NCBI RefSeq assembly: GCF_018294505.1
Contig: NC_057802.1
Location: 555,361,716 to 555,425,715, forward strand
Length of the DNA stretch: 64,000 nucleotides
Source of the DNA: Triticum aestivum
Taxonomy: Eukaryota > Streptophyta > Magnoliopsida > Poales > Poaceae
Direction: 5' to 3'
Below are positions 47,764-57,375 of this stretch, one piece after another (position 1 is the first letter of the stretch; each line of letters begins with the position of its first letter). The notes under the pieces were generated by a model. It saw only the letters and a program-made list of their open reading frames with translations, was not told the origin of the DNA and made no database searches. A program made the position numbers and the translations under genes.

Positions 47764-48560
47764 TCTAACCTCCTTATCAGTTCAGGTTAAAGTTACCGCG
47801 GTGTTTGTGCGTGAGTTATCACGTATACAATGCCTAGAGTACCAAACTATTTACACAAATGTTATCGGGATATGTTTCTAAACATCCCCCTTGCCAAAGT
47901 TATTAGGGTCGAGGCACATAAGTTTATCAGGTCTGCGATGTGTGAGTTACCATGCTATTCACACAAAAGTTATCGGCGGGATATTTCATCAACCCCCCCC
48001 CCTCGCCAAAGTTATCAGGACCGTGGCACATAAGTTATTAGGTCTGCGATGTGTGAGTTACCATACTATTCACATAAAAGTTACCAGGGGATATTTCATC
48101 AACCACCCCTGCCCCCCCACCGGCGAAAAAGTTACCAGGACCGGGGTATCTAAGTTATCAGGTTTGCGATTAGTGATTTATCATGCTATTAACATTAAAG
48201 TTACCATGGGTACATTTTATCACCCCCTCGCTAAAGTTATCAACACCGAGGCACATAGGTTATCAGGTTTGCGATGTGTGAGTTACCATGCTATTCACGC
48301 AAACGTTACCTGGGGGGTATTTCATCAACCCCTCCTCCCATGCCAAAGTTATCAAAGACCGAGGTACATAAGTTATCAGGTCTGCAATATGAGAGTTACC
48401 ATCTTATTGACATAAAAGTTACCAGGGGGATATTTCATCAACCACCCCTCCCCCCTCCGAAGTAATAAGGACCGGGGTACATAAGTTATCATGTTTGTGA
48501 TGTGTAAGTTACCATGCTATTCACAAGAAAGTTACTGGGAGTATATTTCATCACCCCCCT
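47764..48560. repeat. Tandem array of ~105-bp AGTTAYC units
   Basis: Six or more diverged units each contain, in order, AAGTTATCAGG, a GGTCTGCGATGTGTGAG-like word, AGTTACCATGCTATTCACA and an AAAGTTACC...GATATTTCATC block. The GGTYTGCGAT-type word occurs at about 47931, 48034, 48161, 48266, 48378 and 48490, giving spacings of about 103-127 bp. This is the right part of the locus that also provides 1805-2072 and 28152-28740. I see no ORF and do not know its class. Confidence 0.85.
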
Positions 48561-49200
48561 CGCGAGCCTCCTCCGAGGTAGTGGAGGGAGCAGCCCCGCG
48601 CCTACTTGACCACGGGCAGAAACTCCTCCTTGACAGTGAGACGGTGGTGGCGCGACGATGACGGTGGCGCATGCACGCAGCTGTACCGGCTCCTCCTTGA
48701 CCCGATGTCCAATCTAGACACCGCGGTGGTACGGGGGCGAGGCCGGCTCCTCCTTCATGTGGCGTCCGATCTGGACGTCGCGGCTGTGCCGGGGTAAGGT
48801 CGGCTCCTTCTTCACAGGCTAGAGCGGGGACGCTGGCTCGTGCTTCATGCGGTGGCGGGGCGGGGATAGTGGCTCCTCCTTCATGCGCGCCGGCGATGGT
48901 GGCGACGGGCGCATGTAACGAAGCGAACGCTCCGTCATTATCTCAATCTGAAGTTGTTGTTTTAAGTCATAAATTAAGTCATAAATTATCGGATGCATCT
49001 AGAAAACTATTGTGATGTTGCCGTTAGAAGTGGAGTCAATCAACCACTAGTCAAACTCGCATGCATCCAGAAAATGGAACATATAAAGCCTCAAGAAGTT
49101 CTAGGCACAACCGATAGCTCCACCTAGTGCATCCAGCGTGGTGAAATATCTTGGGCCACCGCGTGTGAATTCTGTGCCCCACCGAGGTTATTTTCATCAT
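48561..49200. other. GC-rich then AT-rich unclassified sequence
   Basis: 48561-48920 repeats words such as GGCTCCTCCTTCATG and GGTGGCG at irregular spacing. 48920-49200 is ordinary sequence. No coding frame of note. It may be the other end of the element that carries the AGTTAYC array. Confidence 0.35.
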
Positions 49201-50835
49201 TTCACCTTTGAGTATAAATCCCGGAAGCTTCTGTGTAACCCCGTGGTGAAACCGTAGCCGCGTCCCATCTGCCTCCCAGCCCGTCCCGCTCGCCCCCTTC
49301 CCAGCCGCTCACCCGCCGCCCCGCCCGTCCTGCTCGCCGTGGTGGTCCCTCCTTGTTGCCACCCCTCTCCTCGACTCGGCAGCCTCTTCTCCATGCCGTC
49401 GCCGCCCCCTCCTCTTCCCTGTCCCTCACGGCCGCCTTGCCCCCTCCACCTTTAGCACCTCCTCCTCCCCTTCCTCTCCTCCTTCCCTTCCTCCGGATAC
49501 AAACCAGTGAGATCTGGAGGAGAGCAGCAGCTGTGGCCTTGATCTAGAGAAGGGGAGCAGCAGCGCTGCAGCCTTGCGCAGCTCCTCCTCCATCCAACGC
49601 ACCCATCCCTCTCTCGTTCCCTGCTCTCGTTTCCCATGGTCGCCATGCGTGTTCGTCGCCTGTTTGCGCCTTCTTCATCTGCCTAGAGCCGTCGTTCTCG
49701 TGGCTCCCGTGCCGGAGTTCAGTGGCAGGGGAAGAGGGATCGACGATGGCGCAACAGAGGAGATGGAGTAGCGTGCTCCTGCCGCCGTGTAACCCCATCC
49801 TTCCTCGAATCTGACCTCATCTGCAGGTATGCGCTCGTCCCTGGACGGTATTTCCAAATATGAGGGCCTTATTGTCTTCTTTCCTGGTAAATTTGATTTC
49901 TTCCAGATTCTGAGACTGAAGTTTCTTGATTTTGAATTGTACTCAGTGATTGTAATAATCGGGATACTGAGGATGTTTACCACTGCTCAAGAAATATAAA
50001 AAAGGATGACACATATTCTTGGTTCTGAATTTTTGAACATGCCTGAGCATTCATAAGATGCAGGAACCCTATTTGGGTTGGCTTTGGCTTATGTCAGCTA
50101 TTGAACTTACTAGCTTATAAACCAGATCATGCAGATTAGTTAGCCATAGAAGTTGGGTACTAGCAGATTTTTCTTTGTTCTTTTATTTTTGATCAATTTC
50201 GTAAAAGTGGTGGTACCCTCCTGATTCCTGAAAGTATTGTAGGGGTGGACATATGGATTGATTGGTAGCCTCCTGAAAGCTGCAAAGACCTGAAACAAGA
50301 ACTTTAATAAGAATGTATATACCAAGTCCATTTATAATCTTGAATGCTTCTCAGGCCTACAAAACTGCAACTCACGTTTTGTTTTGGAAACAATATTTTG
50401 TACAAATCTGTTTTCTTTATGTATTTAGAATAATACTCAAGAAGCTCATGTAGTTTGATATATTGTTCTCTCTTGAGCCATTGTGATTTACAGTCTCTTG
50501 TGAATTGCAGGTAGGGGAAGAGTATCTTCCCTCAGCTGTCGAAGTAGGTTGTGTGATGTTGGTGCAGTTTCAACCTTCTAGAAAAAGTAAATGTTGTGTT
50601 CTGTGTCTCGAAACATCAACCGGAGCTCAAGCTGCTTTGCTTATCCAGTAATACCGTGAACACAAGCAAAGCAAGCTGTTTTCTGTTTTTTTCGGTCTTT
50701 GAGCGGAAATGTTTTTTTCCTATCAAGGTTGAACGTTTACTAGGAAAGTAGTAGCACATTATGCGGATGCAATTTTGAACAGCTAAAACCTGAAATTATA
50801 CATTTTCATGTCCTTGGGAACTATAAGGCCCTTAG
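49201..50835 (+). other. Gene-like unclassified region (TATA, CT-rich leader, possible intron), no long ORF
   Basis: A TATA-like GAGTATAAATCC at 49208 precedes a C/T-rich GC-rich stretch (49240-49800). A possible GT donor lies at about 49827 (CTGCAG/GTATGCG) and a possible AG acceptor at about 50511 (GAATTGCAG). The rest is AT-rich, like a plant intron and 3' UTR. The longest frame (49353-49547, MLPPLSSTRQ) is low in complexity. It could be a decayed or non-coding gene, a captured gene fragment in a transposon, or chance. Confidence 0.3.
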
Positions 50836-51837
50836 TGTCGTGGTTTTGTCAAGGCAGATGTCCTAGTGAACGGACTTAGTCGTGGAGCCATCGCGACGGG
50901 TTAGCTTAAAGGGGTTAAAGCGGGACAAAGGACACATGGAGTTTATACTGGTTCGGCCCCTTGCGGTGAAGGTAAAGGCCTAATCCAGTTGATGTGGAAT
51001 TGCTAGGGTTTCGATGACCAGGGAGCGAATCCGCTATGCCTGGCTCTCGAGTTGTTGTTTGTTGTCCCTAAACCACCGCCGGGTCGTCCCTTTATATACA
51101 CAGGTTGACGCCTGGCGGTTTACAGAATCCCGAGGCCGGCTCATAAACGTGTCCGGCTCGGTTTCTACCCTTTCTTATCTTAAAACACAAGTTACATATT
51201 ACATGGCGGTTTACGCCTACAGGCCCTAAACCGCCTTTGGGCCCTGGGCCTCTGTATTTGATCTCCTCCGTAAAGCGCCATACTCCTTGTCTTCATGGGC
51301 TTCAAATATAACTAACTCATTATGAGCATAACCCGGCCCCTCATGACCGGTTTATACTCAGTAGTAATATCCCCAACATTAGGCCCCAAATTGATTTGAA
51401 CATGTTCATGTCAATCTTCAACACCTTAAAATTCCTCCTTCAGCACCTTCACATAAATCTTGTAAACCGCCATGACCTCATCTTCCGGGATCATAATAAA
51501 CCGCCATGACGTCAAGTGTTTATTAAAAATTGTTTATATCTCACCTCCATTAATGAGCATCCAACAATCGAGGCGACAGCTCTGTCACATATCCAACTTT
51601 TCGGCTCCTCGATTTTCGTGTCTGTCACTTATCCCTGCGCCTTATAAATAAGACCGGGGGGTCCTTTTCATTCCCCCCCCCCCGTGCCTCCTCACTGCTT
51701 CTTCCTCCTTGCACCGACCTGACCTTCACGTGCGGCCGCCATCATCAAGCTCCGCCCTCGACCTCATCTCCGGCCGCTGCATCAACCTGAACATACCAGA
51801 GAAACGCGCCGCCCCTTCGGTATTCCGTCAGCAACAG
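50836..51837 (-). repeat. Gypsy 2 LTR (left, element 3' LTR); inner boundary approximate
   Basis: Starts TGTCGTGGTTTTGTCAAGGC. The inner boundary is uncertain and could be at GCAACA (about 51837) or nearer the C run at 51676. CCGGTTTA and AAACCGCC words are frequent. The preceding five bases are CTTAG, but the other end is not available to test a duplication. Confidence 0.6.
51643..51650 (+). promoter_or_regulatory. Putative plus-strand TATA box for the gypsy 2 antisense gene
   Basis: TATAAATA lies in the plus direction, followed about 30 bp on by a C run and a CT-rich leader. A GTAAGT donor-like word follows at 51838, and an AG acceptor near 52360 just before the ATG at 52372. Together they suggest a plus-strand transcript with a 5' UTR intron. 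Confidence 0.5.
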
Positions 51838-52371
51838 TAAGTCTTGATTTTCCTTGTTCTAGATCTGCCATTAGGGTTTCGGTGTTCATCAAAGCTCGAA
51901 GCTGTTCTTCTCTGTTCATCTCCATAGTGTAAGCAGCGATCTCAGATCCGACATTTTCTTGCGCAGTCGTAGTTGTAATCCCCTTTTTCATCCTTCGAAC
52001 ATCTTCTTCGTATGGAAAAACTCATCTGGGCCTGATGAACTACTTAAATACCTATATTTTAAGTCTGAATATATTTTGATTTACTGATACGCTGCAGATC
52101 TGAAATTACCATACCAATTTGTGACACTTGTTTTTCCCTTAGATTTTTTAGATCTGTACCTTCCATATAAACGTAGGCGGTTTAACTTTTTAGAAAATGA
52201 TAATCCGGCAGGTACCATTAGTCCCCTCGTAAACCGCCGATTCGTTTACCATTGTAACCCCTCCAACGTCAGACTCCGGTTTAACAATGTATATATGCTT
52301 CTGTCGTCTCCTTCTGATCTTGCGTCATAAATCTTAAACCGGCATTGATCTTTTTCCAGCTTTTCATTGAA

Positions 52372-55300
52372 ATGGCCAAACAATTTTACGCTTGTAACTG
52401 GGTCCCTTGTCGGGTTACTGAAGAGCAACTAGAGGGATGTGTCGCAACGGCGCTTTAGCAAAGAAAGAAGTCACCCACTGGAGGGCCCCTGGTCCAGAAA
52501 TTCCTCCTGAGCCCAAGGATGGAGAAGTAGTCGTGTTTGTTGACCACCTGGGTCGAGGGTTTAGCCCTCCCGGATCAAAAAAATTCCGAGATGTACTTGC
52601 AAGCTTCCAACTCCATCCTTAGGACATTGGACCAAACTCTATGTCCAATGTTTACAATTTCCAAGTATTTTGCGAGGCTTAACTTCAAGAGGAGCCCACA
52701 GTTGAACTGTTTAGGGATTTCTTCTATTTGAACCGTCGTACAGAGTTTACAGATGGACCCAACACTGAACTTGGTGGAATGGCTATTCATAAGAGGAAAG
52801 ATGTCAGCTTCCCTCACGCAAAGCTTCATAGTCACCCCAAGGACTGGAATCAGACTTGGTTTTATTGCCGAGATACGTCTCCAACTGATGAAAATGCTCT
52901 GCTGCGTTATCGTCCTCACCGGCTTAGCAACACACATCCATTTCCTCAGAGGCTGACTGCAAAGGAACGGTCCAACTATGCACCACAACTCACAAAGCTC
53001 AAAGCCTTTATGGCGAACGGTTTAACATGTGTTGACTTTGTTCGCTGCTGGATATCCTGGAGCATTCTGCCTTTAAGCCGGCGCCCCGGTTTAATGTGTG
53101 AATACACAGGGGATTTGAAAGATCCTCAACGCCATATTAATATTCAGCTAATAGAGGCTGAAGTTACTGAATCTGTCAAGAAAATACTGAATGAACCGGA
53201 GGCTGTTTGTAGCAAGACAGGGTTAAGTCCTTTCTGCACTTCAAATAAACCGCCAGTTGTAAGAATCATATAACTTTTTGTTTTAGCTTGACCCTTTTAA
53301 ATACTCTCTCAAAATTTTGTCCATCTTTGACAGGGCGATGATCCGTTCTGGAAGAAGAAACCAAAGGATAAACCGGCCAAGACACCACGCACTAAGACCA
53401 AGGTTACTAAAAAACCTGCCAAGAAGAAAACCACTGAGTCCTCTGAACCAAATGCTGATGATGATCTGGATAATCCGGAATCAGAGGTAGAACTTGATTC
53501 TCTTGGTTCTTTTTAATACATCTCATTGACAATGACTATTATCAGGATGACGGTGAAGGCAGCCAAGCTCATGATGCAGAGGTAATTATTCTTTCCTCCG
53601 GTTCAGATCCTCTGCCAACACAGAAAATCCGTCAAGCAAACCGGAAAGTAAAATTTTCTCACCCCCTAGCTCACTTGGACCCAACTTTCTTTTGAAGAAG
53701 CAGCAACACGAAGCTCGCCGCACAACCCGGCACAGCGGCCAGGTAGTTACCTCCACCGGTTTACCGAACACTCCAGTCCGGAAATGTCGATCATAGGTCT
53801 CTTATATTCCTCATACTTCTTACCCCAAGGTGGGTTGTATCCGACAACCTCTTAATCCGTCTGATTCGAATTATCAGGGAACACCTCACTCATCCTCTGG
53901 CGAGTCAACGGCCACACAACTTCCACCCCTCAAAACGGTTCCTGGGTGAGTTATGTTTTAATTATATGCTTAATACATTATATTTGCCTAATGTATTGAC
54001 CTTTATGTTTGCTCTTCTCAGTGCCAAGCCTAGACCCAGCAAGAAGGCTCGGCTGAATAAACCGTCTAATGACAATGTGGTTATTGAACCGGAGAAAACT
54101 CCAGAACTGGAAGGAACAAATGCTGAGACCATGCTTAATGATCCGCTAGCGCAAGATCACGACTTTTTTGTTGAACAAGTAGAAGTTGACACAATGGGTC
54201 GTGCTGATCAACCGACAAGCCCGGTCCGAACTGATGATAAACCGTCAAGTCCAGCTAAGGCTGCTGATAAACCGTCAACTCCAGTGAAGGCTGCTGATGA
54301 CAAAGAGGATGACATTATGATTACTGGCTTCGACCACACCGCGCCTGGCAATCCTGTTGCTTTATCGAAGCATAGTGCCAAGGACGAGCTTTCTGCTATG
54401 GGCAAAAGCAAGTGGAACGCAGATTTGTCAAGCTATGCCCACCTCAACGCCCAAGACATTCATTCTGGTTTTTTAAACCGTCTGTACACAAGTCGTGACT
54501 TCGAAGCCGGTTTAGTGAATCTAATGAAGGAGCGATATGAGGTAACTGCATAACTGTTTCTCTCTTATGTCCAATTTCAAATATCAAATCCAGTAGCCCC
54601 CAAGGGCCGGTTTATGATGTCAATCTAAACCGGGACTTTGTAATATCTCTACTTTGCATGCTTAGCCTCCAAGGGCCGGTTTATCTTTTTAAGATGAACA
54701 ACTTTCACCTGTGTAGTCCCAAAAGGCCAGTTTAACTTATTAAGATGAATCGGGACTTTAGAATAATAACCTTGTCACTTTCGCCTGTGTAGTCCCCAAG
54801 GGCCGGTTTATCTTTTCAAGCTGAACCGGGACTTTAGAAGAATACCCATAATGTTACTTTGAGCAAATATACATTCGCCCCCAAGTGCCAAGAATAATAC
54901 TTGTATTGTGTTTGGGACTTGTAATTTTTTTGGATAAGAAGCAAATAGGCATTAGCCCCCAAGTATCAAGTGTATAACTTGTTATGTGCTTGGTACTTCA
55001 AATATGTACTGCCAACTCTTGATTTGTCTCTCTTATAGGCTGAGCTGAGCAAAAAGGAAGCCCAAACCGCTGATCTTCAAGAGAACATCAAGTCCCAACA
55101 AGCAAAAACCTCCAAAGCCAAGGATGAGCTGACTAGTGCCTTAGCAGCCATGGAGAAGCTGAAGGAAAATTTCAAGAAGGAGTGGGCGGATTGGGACATA
55201 GAGAAAACCACATTGCAAAAGAGAGCTGAAGACGCAGAAGCAGCCCTTAAACCGGTGGTAGAAGAGCTGACTGGTTTAAAGCGGAAGATAAATGCCATGA

Positions 55301-56189
55301 CCACTGCTGTGTTTGGTAAATATCCTCGCTTTAAGTTTTCAACATATATCCCATCAGTTGCCGGTTTACTAATGCTCATAATGATGCAGGAACCCGCATT
55401 ACCCATATGGGCTCTGATATGCAGAAGAAATTGAAGGTTGCCTATACTCTTATAGAGCAATTATATACTGGTGCGCAACGGGTCATATGCACTGCTTCTC
55501 ATAACAAGCCGCCCCCAACCTTAATCAAAGAAACTTTAGAAAGGTTGTCAATGCTGCCTGCCCGGGTTGAAGAATTAAAAAGATCGGCTGCAAGGGCAGG
55601 TGCTCTGACCGCGCTAACCCGGGCTAAAGGATGGGTGTCTGATCTTGATCCGGTGGATGTAGGTAAAGGCTATCCGAGCTTAAGGGAAGACGGATCAGAT
55701 TTTGACAATGATGAACTCCGAGTCATAACCAGGGAGATGCGTCCACTGGCTTGCCAATTGGCTGAAGAAGCTGACCTTTCATACTATCAGGCAAGTTATG
55801 ACGTCAACAACAAACGGGTTGCTGCACCAACTCTTGAAGATCAAAATCTTATCCCGCCAATCCGTAAGCACACCTATGCCCCTAACGATGAACCGTCCAC
55901 ACTTATAAGCGATGAAGCTGTATTCCAAGCCCTAACTGGGATCGATTGGACAACCATTGACTTCCAGCCACTCGGTAGAGAGGAAGAGGATGAACAGGCG
56001 CAAGATGATCCACAGCCGTCAAGTCAGCCTGGTTCGAGTCATGATCCGGAGGCCGGTTTAGCCTTCTGCATACTGCAACACTTGCTGAAAACAATTATTC
56101 TTTTAGGCAGTAAAGCGCCTTGTAATAGGCTAGTTCAAACACTTGGTCTGCTATGCCATTGCGCATATTTATTCCGCCTTACACTGTGA
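52372..56189 (+). pseudogene. Gypsy 2 spliced antisense accessory gene (Transposase_28-like N terminus, coiled coil)
   Basis: Exons joined by GT-AG signals: about 52372-53258, 53334-53486, 53546-53945, 54022-54541, 55039-55315 and 55390 on. Phases agree where I could test them (phase 0 at 53258/53334 and 53486/53546). Exon 1 (MAKQFYACNW, then VVVFVDHLGRGFSPPGSKKF and FRDFFYLNRRTEF) resembles the 'putative gypsy-type transposon' domain, Transposase_28. Exons 2-4 are Lys/Pro/Asp-rich. Exon 5 is a long coiled coil (LSKKEAQTADLQENIK to RKINA). Exon 6 is a helical, acidic C terminus. Breaks: a frame change near 52445, TAG near 52620, TAA near 52678 and a frame change near 53690. It runs opposite to gag-pol. 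Such antisense ORFs are known in Tat-lineage elements, but their function is unknown. Confidence 0.7.
54542..55038 (+). repeat. Intron with ~100-bp diverged repeats (CCAAGGGCCGGTTTA)
   Basis: Between the GT donor after MKERYE and the TTATAG acceptor lie four diverged units. Each has CCAAGGGCCGGTTTAT, TTAAGATGAA and ACCGGGACTTTAGAA words. A shorter AGCCCCCAAGT repeat follows (54870-54990). Confidence 0.7.
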
Positions 56190-57344
56190 TTCCACCATGC
56201 TTAGGATATATTATGTTCGTAATCCGTAGCGGTTTATTCAAGCTGTTCCTGCATACAAGAAGATGAAAGTGTCCTGGCGGTTTACCGCCGGACGGGCCAT
56301 GGTGCCCAAATATATAGCCAAGGTTTATAACCAAGGCTGTATTTGAAAATAATCAAATATGACATAGATGATACCTGTGATATTGAAACACATCGTTGAT
56401 TGACCAACTTTTTGTATAGTAAGGGCGATAACCCCAATATTGAGTATTGATAACTCCTTCCATATTTAGCCGGTTTATGATAAAACCGTACCGGGTTGTA
56501 ATAAACACCGGATTATCCATATATAACACTGGCTACTTGAAGTCGAAACCAGACCGGGACAATAAGCGCCGGATTATAACTGATCATGTACTGACAACTT
56601 GTAGTTGAAAGCCAAGCCGGGTCAATAAAGGCCTGTTTATCATAAAATATTATAAACCTCATCAAAGGAGAAAAAACTTGGCAAATAAAAGCATAAAAAG
56701 AATATGCAAGGCTTTTCATGGGATGCCAGGCCCAAAATCGAGGATTTTCATGGGCTGCCAGGCCACTGTGTTAAACCACTTTACAAGGCCTTTTAAGATT
56801 GACCTCACATTAACCAATCGTCGTTTTAACTTTGACAAGTTCAGGGTCTATGAGATTGACTTGTCAAACGTTCGACGGGTCATACCAGGATTACCTGGAC
56901 GGAGTGGCTTACTTAAAGAAGGCAGGATAACCCAGGGTATTAGGTGAATACACCTGGCTTCCAAGCCTGGCTTGATAGCCTATTACAAGGGTGTGTAGAC
57001 TCTTTGTTCTTTGAGAAGCAAAGAGCCGCCAAGCAATATTTTGAGCTGTGCTCAGTGGGTGCCTATGTTTGAGTTGTGCTTTTGCAACACTCTCTTTGGC
57101 CCCTAAGTGATTTCCTTGGTGGCCTTACGCCGATCAAGAGGTGTAGCTATGGTTCGAATACGACCAAGCCCCCAAGTGATTTTTTTATATATGGCTTTAT
57201 AAGCCGGATCAATGGGCAACCAGGACTCCGCCTTATAAACAGAAGCCCCCATGTAACCACACATGATGTAAGAAAACAATAGAGACCCCGCTTTAGCTGA
57301 GGCTCCGGTTTGTTATAGTGATCATAATATATACATTGTCATAA
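56190..57344. other. Gypsy 2 non-coding region between accessory gene and pol
   Basis: Both genes converge here, so it probably holds their 3' ends and terminators. It contains GCGCCGGATTAT and AGCCGGTTTA words, CATGGGATGCCAGGCC/CATGGGCTGCCAGGCC (56718 and 56748) and GCCCCCAAGTGATTT. No ORF recognised. Confidence 0.6.
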
Positions 57345-57375
57345 CTATGTACATAAGAAGAGCCTGTGGCTCAAG

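Noticed and set aside
47764..48560. CRISPR-like regular repeats
   Set aside because: This is a plant nuclear repeat with diverged ~105-bp units, no constant repeats with unique spacers, and no cas genes.
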